A stretch of DNA of 64,000 nucleotides from Acidimicrobiaceae bacterium (lineage in GTDB: Bacteria > Actinomycetota > Acidimicrobiia > Acidimicrobiales > RAAP-2): assembly GCA_003162475.1 (NCBI GenBank), contig PMOI01000023.1, positions 62,001 through 126,000 on the forward strand. Reading direction: 5' to 3'. Below the pieces are notes generated by a model. The model searched no databases. It was not told the origin of the DNA and saw nothing but the letters and a program-made list of their open reading frames with translations. Within the stretch, counting starts at the first letter, position 1. Each line of letters begins with the position of its first letter. Shown one piece after another: positions 1-8,069 of this stretch. The position numbers and the translations under genes are program-made.

Positions 1-28
1 GAAACACTTTCTCAAATGGATCGTTCAT
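1..28 (-). CDS. Start of a truncated gene, probable anti-sigma or membrane protein
   Basis: Only the first nine codons lie in the window (reading MNDPFEKVF). The ATG overlaps the stop codon of the sigma-factor gene in an ATGA arrangement, so the two are translationally coupled. A gene directly after an ECF sigma factor is often its anti-sigma factor, but nothing in nine residues proves this. Confidence 0.5.
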
Positions 29-576
29 CCGTCGTCGACTTCCTCTCTGAGAAAGGTCGGATTTGACTCATTGAGCAAATGAGGCGATAGAAGTCTCTTT
101 AAATGGGATTTCGCACGGTTGATTCTAATACCCACCGCATTTTCACTGACGCCAACAATTTCCGAAATTTCTCGATATGTGAATTTTTCCCAGTACACAA
201 ACTCGAGAAGCTCTCGATCGCTGTCTCGAAGTTTTGACATAGCCTTTCGAATGCTCAAGATATCGATCAGTCCCGAATCAACGTTTTCGAGATCTGGATT
301 TCTCTCGAAGGAAAGTCGAATGAATAGGCGATTGCGTCGGTCTCTCGAGCGCCGTTGATTGGATAACACTCGAAAGGCAATACCGTAGAGCCACTGCAGT
401 TCTCGGTCTTTGGGAGGAAGTTCTCCCCAGCGTCGCCAAGCAATGAGGAACGTCTCGGCCACAATGTCTTCGCAAATTCGCGAGTCAGAAAATCGTCGAA
501 GAGTGAAGCGACGCACAGCCAAAGAGTGCTCGTTGAAGAGACGAGTGAAGGCCTCATCCGTCTCCCCCCGTTTCAT
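25..576 (-). CDS. ECF-type RNA polymerase sigma factor
   Basis: Sigma70-family protein of 183 aa that would direct RNA polymerase to a small regulon. Region 2 spans about residues 8-75 (IVAETFLIAWRRWGELP) and region 4 about residues 110-165, with the helix-turn-helix TYREISEIVGVSENAVGIRINRA split across its two helices. I chose the ATG at 576 because GGAG lies just upstream; a longer reading to 663 would run into the preceding gene. It follows a secreted crystallin-like protein and overlaps a further gene by 4 bp. The inducing signal is unknown. Confidence 0.85.
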   Translation of the reverse strand: MKRGETDEAFTRLFNEHSLAVRRFTLRRFSDSRICEDIVAETFLIAWRRWGELPPKDRELQWLYGIAFRVLSNQRRSRDRRNRLFIRLSFERNPDLENVDSGLIDILSIRKAMSKLRDSDRELLEFVYWEKFTYREISEIVGVSENAVGIRINRAKSHLKRLLSPHLLNESNPTFLREEVDDG

Positions 577-616
577 TTTCTCCGATCGCGCCTCATAGAT
601 CGATAACACCCACCAA

Positions 617-1150
617 TCAGAATATGTACACCGACTGCACTCGGTCGTTCCACGCTGTCCCAATCCAACTAATGTCAGATCCTGCTGATGTTGCCCCGGG
701 ATATACGTTTCCGGATCCTCCGGTGCTGTCGGTCATGCTGATGTTGCAGGCGCCAACTTTATATGAGGAAACGACGTCGGAAAAAGAGTAACCCGAGAGG
801 TTAATCCACACTCCGGTTTCGGAAAGGACCAACTCGTTGCCGCCGTAGCTGACATTCTGATAGAGCTGGAGGCCTGATGAACACGCAGTCAGTGGAACGA
901 AAGTTGCGTTGGTGGAGAGCGAGGACTGATATTCGCTTTGGCTACTGAAGCAGTTCGTCCCGCTGTTACTCACGACACAGACCTTCGCCGTTCCCCATCC
1001 CGTCGAAAGATCAATCGTTCCTCCGTTGTAATTGGCGAAGACGTCCGACCCAGTTGAGGCCGAAGCTACCGGCCCGTTAGTGACCAATCCAAGCAATACA
1101 AGTGCCAGCACCGACGCCGCAACCTGCATACCGCTTAAAACTCTCCCCAT
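617..1150 (-). CDS. Secreted beta/gamma-crystallin-like protein
   Basis: Protein of 177 aa with a clear signal peptide (residues about 8-32, hydrophobic core VLALVLLGLV followed by an ASAS-type cleavage region). The mature part contains LQLYQNVSYGGNELVL and a later segment ending NDRVQSVYIF, which resemble the Greek-key motif of bacterial beta/gamma crystallins and I36-type inhibitors; three or four cysteines could form disulphides. AAAGGA is well placed before the ATG. It is the first gene of a minus-strand group leading into the ECF sigma factor, suggesting a cell-surface role. The family call rests on motif resemblance only. Confidence 0.6.
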   Translation of the reverse strand: MGRVLSGMQVAASVLALVLLGLVTNGPVASASTGSDVFANYNGGTIDLSTGWGTAKVCVVSNSGTNCFSSQSEYQSSLSTNATFVPLTACSSGLQLYQNVSYGGNELVLSETGVWINLSGYSFSDVVSSYKVGACNISMTDSTGGSGNVYPGATSAGSDISWIGTAWNDRVQSVYIF

Positions 1151-1340
1151 GACTGTCCTTTCAAAGGTGACCTAATACTCCCAACAATCTTTGTTTCCGG
1201 ACCCTGGAAATACTTTCAACGCCAGTTTGGGGGAGACAAAAGGGCTATCCAATAACGGCGTTTTAGGCGTTTTGTCGATTCTAAAAACCCAGGTGAAATC
1301 TTTGGAGCGAGGTGGAAACAAAGAAGGAGTTAACAGAACG

Positions 1341-2030
1341 GTGAAACTACCCGTCTATTTTGCTCTTTTTACCGGAGGTGACTTGGCTACTAGTAGATAC
1401 GCGATTAGTGACCTCTTGGAACTTCGTGGCAATATCAACATGACACCTGGTTTTAGCCAAAAGACTATTGGTGAACTCCTAACTCAGTGGGTAGCTGAGG
1501 ATTCCAACTCTCTTTGCGGTGCGAGCCTTACTTCGCGGACACTTCCCGTTGTCGCCTTCATTGATTCTTCAAGAGCCAGCGACATCGGAAGAGTCTTGAT
1601 TGATTTAGACGTTGAACTTCGTCGCTCGCTGGCATTCGTCACTGACCGGACTATGCGTCCATACGCAGATCGTGGAGCAGTTGAAATTCTCTCTGCAAAG
1701 AGAGATTCGGTGACGAATGTGCTCTTCTCATTGCCCCCATCGTTCTTTATCGCACTGTCTACCGAACCTCTTGAGTTTCTTCTCGCACTCTCGTGGTTTT
1801 GGGATCACCGAATGAACCAAACAAGGACACGTCCAGCCCGGAGTCTCCCGGAGCATTACGCCGCTTTTATCGAAATCATCGAATCCGCGAAACGAAGCGT
1901 CACTTCGAAAGAGTCGGTGATGATTGCCCTCAAGATTCAAAGCAAGGGATTTACAGAATTTTGTCTTGAATCGAAGAAGGTTTGTTTTTCGAAAGCTGTT
2001 CAATTCGAATCTGGAAGGAACTCATACTAA
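1341..2030 (+). CDS. Hypothetical protein, first gene of a three-gene operon
   Basis: I do not recognise this family. The predicted 229-aa soluble protein starts at a GTG preceded by AAGGAG; an upstream TTG at 1191 would extend it by 50 residues of less protein-like sequence. No membrane segment or catalytic motif is apparent. Base composition is clearly richer in A+T than the genes beyond 3.5 kb. It precedes two further unknown genes on the same strand (gap 66 bp, then overlap), so the three probably act together. Confidence 0.55.
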   Translation: MKLPVYFALFTGGDLATSRYAISDLLELRGNINMTPGFSQKTIGELLTQWVAEDSNSLCGASLTSRTLPVVAFIDSSRASDIGRVLIDLDVELRRSLAFVTDRTMRPYADRGAVEILSAKRDSVTNVLFSLPPSFFIALSTEPLEFLLALSWFWDHRMNQTRTRPARSLPEHYAAFIEIIESAKRSVTSKESVMIALKIQSKGFTEFCLESKKVCFSKAVQFESGRNSY

Positions 2031-2096
2031 GTATCCCAAGACATGACTGAGCGTCGGATTGAGCTGACTTATCGGCACTGAATCAAACGGAGGACT

Positions 2097-2633
2097 ATGA
2101 ACTTAAACACCGCAGAGCGAGAGCAACTTGCTGCAATAATTGGATGCAAAACTAGTGAACTCGCAAAGTCAACGTCAAAGTTTGCCGACGCCGCCAAGGA
2201 GGAGTACGTTCGGATGATCCTTGGCCAGCGCGTCTTCACTCGGGGATCCGACATTCGCGAATATCGCCTCCTTCTTCTCATTCAGAACGTTTTCCCAACG
2301 CGTCTTCCGACGGAGCAGCAGATTTGTGACCTCTTTCAGACATCAACTTCACAAGGCAGGGCTTTGCTTCGTGCAGTTCTTTCTAAGTATCAATACGAAC
2401 TTCAGGCGATTATTCATGACTCACTTAAACAACTTTTATCAAATGCTGTAGAGATCGAGGAGACGGATCTACATCGCATCACAGTTGATTCTGAATGCGA
2501 AATCGAGGCACTTAATCGCAAACTCGCATCACTCGATGGCACGCTACCTCAGGTCACAAAGGCGAAAGGAATGGTTGGAGCCTACGAGATTAAGAAATCT
2601 GCATTTGACCAGTTGAAGGACGCACTGGTTTAA
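2097..2633 (+). CDS. Hypothetical protein, second gene of the AT-rich operon
   Basis: Protein of 178 aa with a good ribosome site (CGGAGG) before the ATG. It looks all-helical and soluble. Residues about 70-110 (TEQQICDLFQTSTSQGRALLRAVLSKY) could form a small helical DNA- or protein-binding domain, but I see no signature that names it. The stop TAA overlaps the ATG of the next gene, implying coupled translation. Base use is AT-rich like its neighbours, consistent with acquired DNA. Confidence 0.6.
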   Translation: MNLNTAEREQLAAIIGCKTSELAKSTSKFADAAKEEYVRMILGQRVFTRGSDIREYRLLLLIQNVFPTRLPTEQQICDLFQTSTSQGRALLRAVLSKYQYELQAIIHDSLKQLLSNAVEIEETDLHRITVDSECEIEALNRKLASLDGTLPQVTKAKGMVGAYEIKKSAFDQLKDALV

Positions 2634-3046
2634 TGGTGGTTACGGCAAATCTGCTCACCGCAGCTGCATTAGCTCTCGCAGCGCTCTCCATGTTCTTTTC
2701 CCTGTGGTGGACCGAAGTTGAAGACGTTTTGGATTCCAAAATTGAAGTACATCGAGCCGACCGCGGTCCGGCAATTTCTAAGGTGACCGCAAAACTCAGT
2801 CGTAGAGCATTTCCGCTCGCACTCTCATCGTGCGTTCTTGCGGCAATGCTCGCGCCTCCGGCGATTGCTTCAATCGTCGACTTCTTTCGATCCATTTTTC
2901 TTCACGGTATATACGAATTCAAGAATTACAATGCTGTTAACGCGATGTATGTAGCTGTGTGGTCCGCGACGCTGGCTCTCGCTTTGATGATGCTCAGCAA
3001 GGTTCGCGGCCTCCGACGACTCCTGTCGAAGCTTCGTGCGCCATAA
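2633..3046 (+). CDS. Small membrane protein, third gene of the AT-rich operon
   Basis: Protein of 137 aa with three predicted membrane segments: residues about 4-26, 62-85 and 103-123, and a basic C-terminus. It starts inside the stop codon of the preceding gene (TAATG). The pair of a soluble helical protein and a small membrane protein is seen in several accessory systems, including some defence and toxin modules, but no homology supports a specific assignment. Confidence 0.55.
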   Translation: MVVTANLLTAAALALAALSMFFSLWWTEVEDVLDSKIEVHRADRGPAISKVTAKLSRRAFPLALSSCVLAAMLAPPAIASIVDFFRSIFLHGIYEFKNYNAVNAMYVAVWSATLALALMMLSKVRGLRRLLSKLRAP

Positions 3047-3081
3047 TGTAATTTCTATCTTCGCCAAACTCGAATTCTCCG

Positions 3082-3109
3082 GTCGGAGTGTTGGAATGGA
3101 GTCTCCGAC
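3082..3109 (+). terminator. Possible terminator of the AT-rich operon
   Basis: A perfect 7-bp inverted repeat (GTCGGAG at 3082-3088, CTCCGAC at 3103-3109) with a 14-nt loop, 36 bp after the last stop codon of the operon. There is no T-run, so a factor-independent terminator is uncertain. Confidence 0.35.
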
Positions 3110-3169
3110 ATAAACCCTCAGGAGCGAAAGGAGAAAAGATAACCTTGGTGAATAAGCGCCATGAATACC

Positions 3170-3234
3170 TGACCCCTTGCACGGTTTGAAAGGGGTCAGC
3201 GCTATCAAATCCTTTAGCAACGCCTTTAGCAACG
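3170..3234 (+). repeat. Hairpin built from a tRNA-derived 12-mer, plus a 12-bp tandem duplication
   Basis: TGACCCCTTGCA at 3170-3181 is the exact reverse complement of TGCAAGGGGTCA in the tRNA remnant at 3345-3356. Its first nine bases also pair with AAGGGGTCA at 3190-3198 to form a hairpin with an 11-nt loop. Next to it CCTTTAGCAACG occurs twice in tandem (3211-3222 and 3223-3234). Several copies of an attachment-core-like sequence within 190 bp suggest an old integration end. Confidence 0.5.
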
Positions 3235-3336
3235 CCGGCAACTCCGCGCACTCGCGCACGGACGTCGGCGGAATCAAACGTCAATGATTCAATACGCGTG
3301 CGACCACGAGCAGTCACCCGCGAACTAGAAAAGTCG

Positions 3337-3380
3337 GCATGGCATGCAAGGGGTCAGGGGTTCGAATCCCCTTACCTCCA
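3337..3380 (+). pseudogene. 3' half of tRNA-Ala(GGC), likely attachment-site remnant
   Basis: The sequence contains the anticodon loop (TGGCATG, anticodon GGC at 3341-3343), the 3' strand of the anticodon stem, the T-arm GGGGTTCGAATCCCC at 3357-3371 and an acceptor end ACCTCCA. The 5' half (expected to begin with TGGAGGT) is absent upstream, so this is not a functional gene. A 3' tRNA fragment on the plus strand is what an integrase leaves at the distal end of an element inserted in a tRNA gene; the complete copy would lie left of the window. The AT-rich genes before it fit this view. Confidence 0.65.
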
Positions 3381-3566
3381 CTCGACGAAAGTCCTCACCT
3401 TGTAAGGCTTTCGGTTCCAATGATAAGGCAAAAGGAAAGCAGTTCTGACCTGACGCCTTGCCATTTCCGCAAGCGGTCACTGAGTCGCCAACCGTCGATC
3501 ATTTCGTTGATTTTACGGCAACGTGAAAAGGCGCCATGGCACGAATTATTGAAACGCGCTGTTCAA

Positions 3567-4625
3567 TTACGAATCCTTCTGCCGCTCGTCTGGAGCCTGA
3601 CGTTCAATCCCCGGCTCAGCGTTGTCGCCTTGATAACCGCGCTCGCGATATTCATCTTGGGTCATCGGTCTGCCCCGAAAGCGGGTAATCACCTCCTGTT
3701 CGGGACGCCGCTGATTCTGGGTGGCCTGGGATGCGAGCGAACGTTGATCGGCATCGGTGAGCGGTGGTTGCACCAAACCCCTCGGCCACAATCGACGATG
3801 AAGAACAGTGTTGATCTCTGCCGCATAAAGCGTGATCTCTGCTCCAAGGTAGATCCAGGCGACCAGCCCCAGCACAAGGCCGAAGAGCCCGTAAAGGGCA
3901 CTCGCTCCCTTTAGGTCATGTCCAACCACGTAGCCGCCGGCCGCCTGAAGGATGGTCCACGCCACTCCCCCAATGATTACGCCTGGAATCAGGGAATGGG
4001 TGGCCACCTGGCGCGGAGTGAGCGTCCGAAACGCGGCGAAGTAGAGCGCCACGTTGACGATGACGGCGAGTATCTCTCCTAAAGCCCCGAACCAGAAGTT
4101 GTGATTTCCGAACGTGCCGAATCCAGCGAGAGCGGTAGTGAGGGTCAGGCCGACCGCCAGCACCACGAGGAAAATGCCCGAGCGAATCATCCGAGTGACG
4201 TAATTGGGCCGCACCGCAGCCGGAATATTCCAGATCTGTGCCATTGAATAGAGCCCGGCTTGTGCAAGTCCCGTTGAGCCGTAGACCAGACCGACTATCC
4301 CAAAGACGAGACCAAACACCGAACTCCGTTTTATGGCGTGAATGTTGTGACCGAGTTGTTGGCCAATAATGGGAAACTGTCCGAGGGCCGAATTCAGCAC
4401 TCGCGCGCGATCCGATGGGTTACCGGCGAGCACGATGCCCAGAATCGTCACCAGAAGCAGGAGGAGCGGAAACACGGTGACGAACATCGTGTAGGTAACT
4501 TGGACGGCGAGATTCCCGGCGTTGTCGTCGCCGTACTTCTTGATGACGCCGAAGACAAATGATGGAACCAGGTGACGCTGTTGGAACCCATCGATGCGCC
4601 GCATTGTTTGTTCGATGACGTTCAC
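3567..4625 (-). CDS. YihY/BrkB-family inner membrane protein
   Basis: Protein of 352 aa with six hydrophobic segments between residues about 40 and 285, the family pattern of YihY (often mislabelled ribonuclease BN). Typical features are the N-terminal amphipathic stretch, the TYTMFVTVFPLLLLL first segment, and the late segment GLVLGLVAWIYLGAEITLYAAEIN. The C-terminal 65 residues are charged and glutamine-rich and probably cytoplasmic. Function in this family is not established. The gene lies alone between two degenerate tRNA 3' ends. Start chosen at the ATG at 4625; further plus-strand reading of this region is an antisense shadow. Confidence 0.85.
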   Translation of the reverse strand: MNVIEQTMRRIDGFQQRHLVPSFVFGVIKKYGDDNAGNLAVQVTYTMFVTVFPLLLLLVTILGIVLAGNPSDRARVLNSALGQFPIIGQQLGHNIHAIKRSSVFGLVFGIVGLVYGSTGLAQAGLYSMAQIWNIPAAVRPNYVTRMIRSGIFLVVLAVGLTLTTALAGFGTFGNHNFWFGALGEILAVIVNVALYFAAFRTLTPRQVATHSLIPGVIIGGVAWTILQAAGGYVVGHDLKGASALYGLFGLVLGLVAWIYLGAEITLYAAEINTVLHRRLWPRGLVQPPLTDADQRSLASQATQNQRRPEQEVITRFRGRPMTQDEYRERGYQGDNAEPGIERQAPDERQKDS

Positions 4626-4965
4626 GTCAACTCACCCTCTTGACACCGCCATCAAAAGCAGGCCCGCCACTCGCGTCAACAACCTGCCTAGGAAAAAAGT
4701 TAGCCGTTGCCAATACGCACAGTAACCCGCGCCGTTTTTTTGCGCGGCGATGCGACGGCGCAACTCACTCGACGGCGCGATTCACAGGCGTTCGAATCCC
4801 CTAAGTACCACTTGATGAACATCCCTTGCCGAGATTCGATACATTTACGTTTTCAGTCTGACGACCAGATCTGCAACAGTCCCGCCAGCGGCGGTATTGA
4901 ATTTTCACGGTCCATTCATTAAGTTCGAACTGCTGAGCAGTATCAAACACGTTGAGGAGATCCCA
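4626..4965. other. Intergenic stretch with a hairpin and a second tRNA 3'-end remnant
   Basis: This stretch contains a 6-bp hairpin with a T-rich loop (CCGCGC 4727-4732, GCGCGG 4742-4747) and a degenerate tRNA 3' end at 4786-4810. No convincing coding sequence was seen. The promoter of the YihY gene should also lie at its left end. Confidence 0.5.
4786..4810 (+). pseudogene. Degenerate tRNA T-arm and 3' end
   Basis: AGGCG-TTCGAAT-CCCCT with a following TACCA resembles a T-arm with one mismatch and an acceptor end. It aligns with the tRNA-Ala remnant at 3361-3390 well beyond the T-loop (shared TTCGAATCCCCT, then CCACT.GA.GAA). No matching 5' half exists. It may be a second, older attachment-site copy. 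Confidence 0.4.
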
Positions 4966-5358
4966 ATGATCGACGTTCCAGACTCCCATCAAGACCTCTT
5001 ACAAAGCCCCGTGGCGACATTCGCCACAATCGGTCCGGACGGACGTCCACAACTCTCCGAAGTGTGGTTCCTCTACGAGAACGGCTCAGTTGCGATTTCG
5101 TTAAACACCACGCGCCAAAAGACGAAGAATCTGATGGCCCGACCGCAGTGCTGCCTCCTCATTCTTGACCTCGCCGTTCCACAGCGCTACTTGGAGCTAC
5201 GTGGCGACGCCGAAGTGACCGCTGACGACGGCTCATTCGCGGAGCAAGTTGGGAAGAAGTACGGAACTGACTTGCGTGCGTACGATCACCCGGGTGATCA
5301 ACGCGTCGTCGTTCGCGTCGTGCCACAGCGAGTTAACGCCGTGGACATGCGGGGCTGA
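4966..5358 (+). CDS. PPOX-class F420-dependent oxidoreductase
   Basis: Protein of 130 aa with the split-barrel fold of pyridoxamine-phosphate-oxidase-like proteins, in the actinobacterial F420-binding subgroup (Rv1155-like). Typical features are FATIGPDGRPQLSEVWF near the N-terminus, the TTRQKTKNLMARP cofactor-binding stretch and the strand YLELRGDAEVT. I chose the ATG at 4966 because GAGGAG sits just upstream; an earlier ATG at 4897 adds 23 unlike residues. It would catalyse F420H2-linked reduction of an unknown substrate in the cytoplasm. Confidence 0.85.
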   Translation: MIDVPDSHQDLLQSPVATFATIGPDGRPQLSEVWFLYENGSVAISLNTTRQKTKNLMARPQCCLLILDLAVPQRYLELRGDAEVTADDGSFAEQVGKKYGTDLRAYDHPGDQRVVVRVVPQRVNAVDMRG

Positions 5359-5539
5359 ATCATCTCAAACGAGTGAATCTAATTCGATCGTGAAACACTT
5401 ACGGCGAGGTCAAGACGTCCACTTGGGGCCGCAGTAACACGCTTTCCGATCTGACCTATCTGCCCTCAGCAACGAGATTTCGACTTGATTCGCCGCCTTT
5501 CGCGCGTAATTGAGCCAAAATTTCCGCCCGTCGTTCCAG

Positions 5540-5566
5540 TTAGCAGTCGCCACTCGAGAGTGCCAG
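5540..5566 (+). promoter_or_regulatory. CIRCE-like HrcA operator upstream of lon
   Basis: TTAGCAGTC, nine spacer bases, then GAGTGCCAG. The CIRCE consensus is TTAGCACTC-N9-GAGTGCTAA; this site matches 15 of 18 arm positions with exactly nine spacer bases. It ends 18 bp before a TATAAT box, so it covers the -35 region, where HrcA binding would block transcription. Confidence 0.55.
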
Positions 5567-5584
5567 AATTTTTGGGCGCTCCGG

Positions 5585-5613
5585 TATAATTGACCTCCCG
5601 AACTTCGGTTCGG
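5585..5613 (+). promoter_or_regulatory. lon promoter -10 box and 5'-end UUCG hairpin
   Basis: A perfect TATAAT at 5585-5590 predicts transcription from about 5597. The transcript would begin with CCGAAC-TTCG-GTTCGG (5598-5613), a 6-bp stem closed by a UUCG tetraloop. Such a very 5' hairpin could protect the mRNA from 5'-end-dependent decay. No good -35 hexamer is visible. About 100 nt of leader follow before the lon start. Confidence 0.5.
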
Positions 5614-5711
5614 CTTCTTACGCTGGGCCGCCCAAGGTCCGACCGGGAAGGAATTTACCTGGGGCCACCACGGCCCATCAGGTGAGTTCGGCCAGTTGAA
5701 AGGGAATTGCA

Positions 5712-8069
5712 ATGACGAACGAAAAAGTCACCTTGCCGCTTCTTCCTCTGAAATCGGGCGTGGTCTTGCCCGGAATGGTGTTCACCATGGCGCTCGAGTC
5801 TGAGGAGTCACGCGTCGCCGTTGAGGCTGCCCGCTCCGCCGGTGGTCGACTGCTGCTGGTGCCCCACATTGAGGGTCGTTACGCGAGTGTCGGCGTTATC
5901 GCCGAAGTGATGGAAGAGGGATCGTTGCCCGGTGGCCTCGAAGCGATCGCCGTTCGAGGCGATCAGCGCGCCACCATTGGGACCGGAGTTCCCGGGACGG
6001 GCGACGCACTTTGGGTTGAGGCCGAACCCTTCGACGAGGGCGAACCCACACCGGACACTATCGAGTTAGCCCGCGAGTACCGCGCGGTGTTGGAGAACAT
6101 CCTGCTCAGTCGCGGCGCTCGTCAAATCGCCGCGCAACTTCGCGAGATCACCGAACCCGGACGCCTCGCCGACGTCGCCGGTTACTCCCCCGACCTTACG
6201 CTCGCCCAGAAGGTCGAGGTCCTCGAGACCATCGACGTCGAAGCGCGACTCCGCCTCGTGCTCGGTTGGGCGCGCGACACGTTGGCCGACTTGGCGCTAC
6301 GCGAGCGCATCAAGAGCGACGTCGAAGAAGGCATGGAAAAGACGCAGCGCGAGTTCCTTCTGCGCCGTCAACTCGAGGCCATCAAGAAGGAGTTGGGCCA
6401 ACTCGGCGACGGAGACGACGTCGACCCCGACGACTACCGTGCCAAGATCGCCGAGCGCGACCTACCCGAGCACGTGCGTAGCGCCGTCCTTCGAGAGATC
6501 GACAAGCTAGAACGCACCAGCGACCAGAGCCCCGAGACGGGCTGGATCCGCACGTGGCTCGACACGATCTTGGAGATCCCTTGGGGCGCCGAGTCCGAGG
6601 ACCGCTTGGACGTCTTAGAAGCGCAGCGCATTTTGAACGCCGATCACGACGGACTCGAGGACGTCAAGGATCGCATCCTCGAGCACCTCGCGGTGAGGAA
6701 GCTTCAAGCCGAGAGGGGTCTAGCACCCGTCGACGGTCGAGGTTCTGGCGCCATTCTCGCGCTCGTCGGCCCCCCCGGCGTCGGCAAAACGTCACTCGGC
6801 CAATCGATCGCGAACGCGCTCGGACGAAAGTTCGTGCGAGTCTCGCTCGGTGGCGTCCGTGACGAAGCGGAGATTCGTGGTCATCGTCGCACCTACGTCG
6901 GCGCTCAGCCCGGACGTTTCGTGCGCGCCCTTCGAGAAGCCGGCACCATGAACCCCGTCATCGTCCTTGACGAGGTCGATAAATTGGGTTCGGACTTTCG
7001 CGGCGACCCGTCATCGGCATTGCTCGAGGTTCTCGACCCGGCGCAGAACCACACGTTCCGCGACCACTACCTCGAGGTTGACCTCGACCTCTCGCGAGTG
7101 ATGTTCGTAGCGACGGCCAACGTTCTTGACACGATTCCTGGTCCACTACTCGACCGTATGGAGGTCATTCGACTTGACGGGTACACCGAATCAGAAAAGG
7201 TCTCGATCGCTCGTCATCACCTGCTCGGTCGCCAACTCGCCCGAACGGCGCTGCGCGACGACGAAGTGACGATCGACGACGACGCGCTACGAACCATCGT
7301 CGCCGACTACACCCGTGAAGCGGGCGTTCGTAATTTGGAGCGAGAGATCGGACGACTGCTACGCAAGGCCGCGACGAAGCTCGCAGCCGGTGAACGCGAG
7401 GCGCCCATCGACGTCAACGCGACTGCCGTTCGCGAATGGCTCGGTCGTCCTCACTTCTACTTCGAGTCCGCCGATCGCACCGGTGTACCCGGTGTGGCGA
7501 CAGGACTCGCCGTGACTGGCGCCGGTGGCGACGTGCTCTTCGTCGAAGCGAGCGTGTCCGAGGGACCCGAAGGTCTGACGCTCACCGGTCAGTTGGGTGA
7601 CGTCATGAAGGAGTCGGCGGAGATCGCAATGTCTTACGTTCGCAGCCACGCCGGAGAGTTGAAGATCGATCCGACGGTCTTCGCCGGCAAGCGATTCCAC
7701 CTCCACGTCCCAGCGGGTGCCGTTCCTAAGGACGGTCCCTCGGCGGGCGTCACCATGACGACGGCGCTCGTCAGCCTGCTGCGCGGCGTACCCGTCCGTC
7801 CCGCCGTCGGCATGACCGGTGAGGTCACGCTGCAGGGTCGCGTGCTGCCCATCGGCGGCGTCAAACAAAAGGTCTTGGCCGCGCACCGCGCCGGGTTGAC
7901 CGAAGTCATCCTGCCGGAACGCAACAGGCTCGACATCGAAGACGTCCCCGAAGAGGTTCGCGACGCCATGACCTTCCACTTCGCACGCACGATCGCCGAC
8001 GTACTGAAACCAGCGATGACGCGCGACAGTCGCGACAGCGAGGTGGGCGAATTCTCGGCCGTAGCTTGA
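5712..8069 (+). CDS. lon: ATP-dependent protease Lon (LonA)
   Basis: Cytoplasmic AAA+ serine protease that degrades misfolded and regulatory proteins. At 785 aa it is the standard length. The N-terminal substrate-binding LON domain covers residues about 1-200, followed by a coiled-coil region. The AAA+ module has Walker A GPPGVGKT at about 353-360 and Walker B VIVLDEVDK near 420. The protease domain has the catalytic serine in KDGPSAGVTM (about residue 677) and the lysine in GGVKQKVLAA (about 720), matching the E. coli Ser679/Lys722 spacing. GAAAGGGA precedes the ATG. The CIRCE-like site upstream suggests heat-shock control by HrcA rather than the HspR/HAIR control known for some actinobacterial lon genes. 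Confidence 0.98.
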   Translation: MTNEKVTLPLLPLKSGVVLPGMVFTMALESEESRVAVEAARSAGGRLLLVPHIEGRYASVGVIAEVMEEGSLPGGLEAIAVRGDQRATIGTGVPGTGDALWVEAEPFDEGEPTPDTIELAREYRAVLENILLSRGARQIAAQLREITEPGRLADVAGYSPDLTLAQKVEVLETIDVEARLRLVLGWARDTLADLALRERIKSDVEEGMEKTQREFLLRRQLEAIKKELGQLGDGDDVDPDDYRAKIAERDLPEHVRSAVLREIDKLERTSDQSPETGWIRTWLDTILEIPWGAESEDRLDVLEAQRILNADHDGLEDVKDRILEHLAVRKLQAERGLAPVDGRGSGAILALVGPPGVGKTSLGQSIANALGRKFVRVSLGGVRDEAEIRGHRRTYVGAQPGRFVRALREAGTMNPVIVLDEVDKLGSDFRGDPSSALLEVLDPAQNHTFRDHYLEVDLDLSRVMFVATANVLDTIPGPLLDRMEVIRLDGYTESEKVSIARHHLLGRQLARTALRDDEVTIDDDALRTIVADYTREAGVRNLEREIGRLLRKAATKLAAGEREAPIDVNATAVREWLGRPHFYFESADRTGVPGVATGLAVTGAGGDVLFVEASVSEGPEGLTLTGQLGDVMKESAEIAMSYVRSHAGELKIDPTVFAGKRFHLHVPAGAVPKDGPSAGVTMTTALVSLLRGVPVRPAVGMTGEVTLQGRVLPIGGVKQKVLAAHRAGLTEVILPERNRLDIEDVPEEVRDAMTFHFARTIADVLKPAMTRDSRDSEVGEFSAVA

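Noticed and set aside
3337-3380. A complete functional tRNA gene
   Set aside because: No acceptor 5' strand or D-arm can be found upstream of the anticodon loop.
3339-3914. 191-codon plus-strand frame after the tRNA remnant
   Set aside because: It overlaps the YihY C-terminus on the other strand, begins inside the tRNA fragment and shows no protein-like pattern.
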